Of a stretch of DNA of 18,183 bases, positions 15,334 through 18,183 are shown one piece after another. The notes beneath the pieces are model-generated. The model did no database searches and had not been told where the DNA came from. It worked only from the letters and a program-made list of their open reading frames with translations. The stretch's first letter is position 1; each line of letters begins with the position of its first letter. The translations under genes were made by a program, and so were the position numbers. Source of the stretch: Pseudomonadota bacterium (GTDB taxonomy: Bacteria; Pseudomonadota; Gammaproteobacteria; Pseudomonadales; Pseudomonadaceae); contig JAEWGL010000099.1 in NCBI GenBank assembly GCA_023388335.1, positions 1 through 18,183 of the forward strand. The letters run 5' to 3'.

Positions 15334-16545
15334 TCAGTAGCCAGTAGGCGGCGCTGCAGCTTCGCGATGAGTCAGGGCCAGGTGGAAGCTGAACAACGTG
15401 CCGGCTTCCTGGCTCGACACCACGTCCATGCGCCCGCCGTGGGCCAATGCGATCTGATTGGCGATATACAGTCCCAATCCCAGGCCTTGCTGCGGTATAT
15501 CGGACAGCGGTCGCGAGAAGGGCTGGAACAGTTGCGCCAGGGTCTGCGCCGGAATCGGATCGCCAAGGTTGTGCACGCCGAGCACGAATACCTGGTCATG
15601 GACCCCTGCCATCACCCTCACCGGGCCTTCAGCAGCGCCGTGGGTGAGGGCATTGGCGATCAGATTGGACAACAGTTGAGTGACCCGTTCGCGGTCGCAG
15701 GGGATGTCCTTCAGGTTGCCGATGTGCAGCTCGATCCGGCGGTGCGGGTGCACGCGCTGCAGTTCCGAGGCGACATGGCTGAGGGCCTCGCCCAGGTCGG
15801 AGCAGGGCTGGATGTTCAAGGTGATCCCGGCGCCAAGGCGTCCACGGGCAAAATCCAGCACGTCACGTACCAGCTGGGTGGCGCGGCGCCCGCAAGTATG
15901 GATGTGGCGGGCGACCACCCGGTGCTTCTCATCGTCCAGGCGCTGGGTGAGCAACTCCGCGCCCGCGCAAATGGCGAACAACGGGTTGCGCAGGTCGTGG
16001 CCGAGCACGGCGATGAACTGCTCGCGTACCTCGGCCATGGCCCGTTCCTCTATAAGCGCGCGCTCGGTCTGTTGGGCATTTTCCTCGCTCTCGATCTGGA
16101 TCGACAGCAATCGCGCGAAGGATTCCATCATCGGCAAGATGGCGCTGCCCCGAAGCTGCGCCGGTTGCGGGTCGAGCGCACAGATGGTGCCGAAGAAGCT
16201 GCCGTCGGTGCGGAACACCGGGACCGAGATGTAGCTTTCGAACTTGTAAATGCGTGGGGTATGGTGATTGCAGTACAGCGCGTCCTCGCTGGCCTTGTCG
16301 ATCACGATCATCTGATGCGAGCCGCGGATCTCATGGCACAGGGTGGTGGTCAGCTCGAGCTCACCGCCGACAGCCAGGCCAAATCCCAGGGAGTCGAGCA
16401 CGGCGCAAGCGGTCCAGCTGCTCTCGGTCACCCGTGCCACCGCAGCAAAGCGCATGCCGGTGGTTTCACAGATGACCTGCAGGATGGCGGGCACGGCGTT
16501 GATCCTGCCGATGGTCGCGAGATCGGAAGTGACTGCATGGCTCAT
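15334..16545 (-). CDS. Orphan GAF-domain sensor histidine kinase
   Basis: 403 residues, no transmembrane segment, so a cytoplasmic sensor. N-terminal GAF domain (about 15-150; includes YISVPVFRTDGSFFGTICALDP at about 105-126), coiled linker (about 155-175), HisKA with FIAVLGHDLRNPL and phospho-acceptor His183, and HATPase_c with N-box LLSNLIANALTHG (291-303), a G1-like VHNLGDPIP (324-332) and G2 GLGLGLYIA (354-362). In G1 the usual Asp is Asn326, which occurs in this kinase group. All other catalytic residues are present. The frame continues 59 codons upstream into low-likeness sequence; MSHAVTSDLATIGRI at 16545 is where family similarity begins, though its ribosome-binding site is weak (GAGG about 16 bases away). 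No response regulator gene is adjacent. Confidence 0.88.
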   Translation of the reverse strand: MSHAVTSDLATIGRINAVPAILQVICETTGMRFAAVARVTESSWTACAVLDSLGFGLAVGGELELTTTLCHEIRGSHQMIVIDKASEDALYCNHHTPRIYKFESYISVPVFRTDGSFFGTICALDPQPAQLRGSAILPMMESFARLLSIQIESEENAQQTERALIEERAMAEVREQFIAVLGHDLRNPLFAICAGAELLTQRLDDEKHRVVARHIHTCGRRATQLVRDVLDFARGRLGAGITLNIQPCSDLGEALSHVASELQRVHPHRRIELHIGNLKDIPCDRERVTQLLSNLIANALTHGAAEGPVRVMAGVHDQVFVLGVHNLGDPIPAQTLAQLFQPFSRPLSDIPQQGLGLGLYIANQIALAHGGRMDVVSSQEAGTLFSFHLALTHREAAAPPTGY

Positions 16546-16589
16546 GAGTGTGCCGGGCGGGCCTCGGTAAAAGTTCGGAGTGAGGTTCA

Positions 16590-16618
16590 AGTCTAGCGGC
16601 AGCCAGCCAGGAATTGAA
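16590..16618 (-). promoter_or_regulatory. Possible promoter of the histidine kinase gene
   Basis: On the minus strand, TTCAAT (16613-16618), 17-bp spacer, TAGACT (16590-16595; with the preceding base, CTAGACT, sigma-S-like). Start near 16583, leader of about 38 nt. The -35 match is weak. Confidence 0.35.
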
Positions 16619-16635
16619 AAAAACTTGGCTGGCTG
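16600..16635. repeat. Inverted repeat straddling the kinase -35 region
   Basis: CAGCCAGCCA (16600-16609) and TGGCTGGCTG (16626-16635) are perfect 10-bp complements separated by 16 bases that contain a run of seven A and the proposed -35. It could be an operator or an RNA hairpin; on either strand the T-run is inside the loop, so it is not an ordinary terminator. Confidence 0.5.
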
Positions 16636-16882
16636 GCGGTGGCTTGCAAGTGGGATCAGGACTGCGCGTTGCCCCTCAGAGGCAGCCGCTCCCGCCTGGC
16701 ATGCGCATCCTTTACCCTGCATCGACTACGATGCATTCGTATGAGGTTCGACATGCCTCTCACATCCCAGGCCATCTGCAGCGCCGCCGACCCTCTCTCC
16801 AAGGGCGTGGTTTAAGCCTAAGGGTGGTAGGGCGCTCAGTCAGGGAATTACTGCGCGGTAAAACTCACCGGCCAAGCACGGG

Positions 16883-17794
16883 CTAGGGATGTTCATCCTT
16901 ATGGCGGCCGGTTTTTTTCTGGTGGGGGGAGCGGCCATGCTCATCCAGCAGCTTAGACGGCGGCTTGCCGCTGTCGCTTCGCACCTGGGCGTGGCTGATC
17001 AGGGCGAAGATAAAGCTACCACCGATGATATTGCCGCCCAGAGTCGGCAGCGCGAACTCCAGCCAGAACCTGCTCCAGGTCTCATCGCCCGCCCACACCA
17101 GGTAGGATACTTCCACCGACCCGACCACAATATGGGTGAAGTCCCCCAGGGCCATGAGGTAGGTGATCAGCACGATGATCCAGATCTTGGCGTGCTCCAT
17201 CGACGGGATCATCCAGACCATGGTGGCGATCATCCAGCCCGAGACGATGCCCTTGGCGAACATCTGAGTGATGTCATTCTTCATCACCTTGCGGCCGACC
17301 TCCAGAAAAGCCACGTCGGTCTTGCTGTCGAAGATCGGCAGTTCAAGCATCACCCAGGCGACCAGCAGGGTACCGGCCAGGTTGCCGAGCAGCACCACTG
17401 TCCATAGGCGCAGAAGGCGGCCTGCGTTTAGTAGTGTAGGGGTGGTCATCACCGGTAGGACAGCAGTGAGTGTATTCTCGGTGAACAGTTGCTGCCGGGC
17501 CAGGATCACGGCCAAAAAGCCCGCGCTGTAGCCGAGGCTGGCGATCACCTGGCTGCTGTCGCTGTCTGGCAGGCGCGCATGGAGCAGTCCCATCGCCATC
17601 AACGAAAGACCCATGGTCAACCCTGCTGCCAAAGCCGACCACCACAGCGCGGCAATCGTGCGTTCCAGTTCCTGGTCGCCCTGGTAGCGGATGATCTCAT
17701 GCAGCACGGCTGCCCGTGGCGGCTGATGGTGGCTGACCTCTTGTTCTTCATCCGCCGAGAGGCCCGGGGTCTTGCCGTTCTCTGACTCGCTCAT
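16883..17794 (-). CDS. Formate/nitrite transporter family protein (YfdC-like)
   Basis: An inner-membrane protein of 303 residues in the FNT channel family, which transports small monovalent anions; the substrate of the YfdC-type branch is not established to my knowledge. A soluble N-terminal stretch (MSESENGKTPGLSADEEQEV, then PRAAVLHEIIRYQGDQELER) is followed by about six hydrophobic segments: ALWWSALAAGLTMGLSLMAM, a second near SLGYSAGFLAVILA, then RLWTVVLLGNLAGTLLVAW, GWMIATMVWMIPS, IWIIVLITYLMALGDFTHIVVGS, and LGGNIIGGSFIFALISHA. NLAGT and GGNIIGG are FNT-like pore motifs. The basic tail (KKTGRHKDEHP) is cytoplasmic. The frame runs up to 17857, but similarity to YfdC starts at MSES, so I choose 17794; the ribosome-binding site is weak. 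Reads away from the rRNA operon. Confidence 0.85.
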   Translation of the reverse strand: MSESENGKTPGLSADEEQEVSHHQPPRAAVLHEIIRYQGDQELERTIAALWWSALAAGLTMGLSLMAMGLLHARLPDSDSSQVIASLGYSAGFLAVILARQQLFTENTLTAVLPVMTTPTLLNAGRLLRLWTVVLLGNLAGTLLVAWVMLELPIFDSKTDVAFLEVGRKVMKNDITQMFAKGIVSGWMIATMVWMIPSMEHAKIWIIVLITYLMALGDFTHIVVGSVEVSYLVWAGDETWSRFWLEFALPTLGGNIIGGSFIFALISHAQVRSDSGKPPSKLLDEHGRSPHQKKTGRHKDEHP

Positions 17795-17898
17795 GCTCAG
17801 GCTCGCTGTAAGGGTGCATTCTCTAGAGATCGACCCGGCTGCAATTAGTTGCTTCATATAGGTAGCGCGCAGTTTTTGAATTTTTTTTCGTTAAGGTG

Positions 17899-17926
17899 TT
17901 GACTCAAAATGGAAATGACGTATTAT
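17899..17926 (+). promoter_or_regulatory. rRNA operon promoter P1 (upstream)
   Basis: TTGACT (17899-17904), 16-bp spacer, TATTAT (17921-17926), then a G/C-rich discriminator and start region (TCGCCTCCCGC). Spacer length and GC-rich discriminator are those of growth-rate-regulated stable RNA promoters. A T-rich tract (17875-17888) lies just upstream and may act as an UP element. Confidence 0.75.
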
Positions 17927-17985
17927 TCGCCTCCCGCAGCGATGAGTTGCAGGGTGAGTCAGGCGACTCTTGGGGTTGAACGCTT

Positions 17986-18055
17986 TTCGAAAGAAAAGCA
18001 GCTTCGAAAAAACTTCAAAATAAACGCTTGACAGACTTAGAGGAAAGCGTAGAAT
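17986..18055 (+). promoter_or_regulatory. rRNA operon promoter P2 with A-rich UP element
   Basis: TTGACA (18028-18033), 16-bp spacer, TAGAAT (18050-18055), with A-rich DNA from about 17986 to 18027 (GAAAGAAAAG, GAAAAAACTTCAAAATAAA) as UP element. The discriminator ACGCACC is GC-rich. Start of transcription near 18062. This is the classical Pseudomonas rrn core promoter. Confidence 0.9.
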
Positions 18056-18061
18056 ACGCAC

Positions 18062-18183
18062 CTCGGTTCGGCGAGCCAAGCGCTCCGAACCAACCGCTCT
18101 TTAACAATTGAATCAAGCAATTCGTGTGGGTGCTTGTGAGTACGGACTGATAGTCTGCAAGATTATCAGCATCACAAGTGACC
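18062..18183 (+). other. Leader of the 16S-23S-5S rRNA transcript (incomplete, no mature rRNA in window)
   Basis: Starts after P2. GCTCTTTAACA at 18096-18106 is the boxA antitermination element bound by NusB/S10, and the following sequence (ATTCGTGTGGGTGCTTGTGA and on) is what I recall as the Pseudomonas pre-16S leader. The mature 16S sequence (beginning around GAACTGAAGAGTTTGATC) has not yet begun at the right edge. Confidence 0.88.

Larger units (their letters stand above)
16546..16882. other. 337-bp gap between the kinase and FNT genes
   Basis: No convincing gene. It contains the kinase promoter region and inverted repeat (16590-16635), a 7-bp palindromic hairpin TGCATCG-ACTA-CGATGCA (16718-16735), and a 24-codon plus-strand frame (16741-16815, MRFDMPLTSQAI...) starting six bases after that hairpin, without a clear ribosome-binding site. 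No T-run terminator for the FNT gene is seen. Confidence 0.5.

Noticed and set aside
14917..16596. A 559-codon plus-strand open frame from before ccoM through the kinase gene
   Set aside because: It runs through ccoM in the wrong frame, through a strong terminator, and then opposite the kinase gene. Only the short stretch at 15224-15333 looks protein-like and is reported separately.

Overview
This window is a piece of a Pseudomonas chromosome, most likely from the P. putida group. I infer this from the high-GC coding style, the bra/liv cassette in the order C-D-E-F-G, degenerate Pseudomonas-type REP sequences, a ccoM gene, and an rRNA leader with the Pseudomonas promoter and boxA pattern. The gene order matches what I remember of P. 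putida chromosomes; I could not check this against a database. Almost all of it looks like core genome. I see no phage, plasmid, transposase, CRISPR or defence locus.

Layout, left to right. 1-399 (-) is the start of a COG2509-type FAD dehydrogenase that runs off the left edge. 504-1178 (-) is a small lipoprotein. 1179-1473 holds a REP-like pair and the terminator of the next operon. 1474-6458 (-) is the branched-chain amino acid ABC importer: periplasmic binding protein (braC/livK), then a strong intergenic hairpin, then two permeases and two ATPases whose genes are translationally overlapped. A 359-bp divergent control region (6459-6817) contains a 16-bp perfect palindrome on the probable braC promoter. 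To its right lie a DUF2288 gene and a beta-hydroxyacid dehydrogenase (+). The dehydrogenase runs tail-to-tail into, and overlaps by about 100 bp, a MHYT-GGDEF-EAL cyclic-di-GMP enzyme (-).

Next come a large nested inverted repeat, rapA (-), a divergent lipoprotein (+), a Pro/Gln-rich small protein (+), a 53-residue Lys-rich protein (+) and ccoM (+), the 38-residue subunit of cbb3 cytochrome oxidase. Two Anr/FNR-like boxes 51 bp apart precede ccoM. It is followed by a textbook UUCG terminator, an orphan GAF histidine kinase (-), a 337-bp gap without a convincing gene, and a YfdC-like formate/nitrite-family membrane protein (-). The right edge (17899-18183) is the promoter and leader of an rRNA operon with two tandem promoters; the 16S gene itself starts beyond the window.

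No multi-gene system that is clearly new is visible. The best leads are regulatory: the paired Anr-like boxes at ccoM, the palindrome overlapping the braC -10, the sigma-S-like -10 before the MHYT protein, the inverted repeat around the kinase -35, and the long folded repeat after rapA. There are also two very small genes (53 and 38 codons) that automated annotation can miss.
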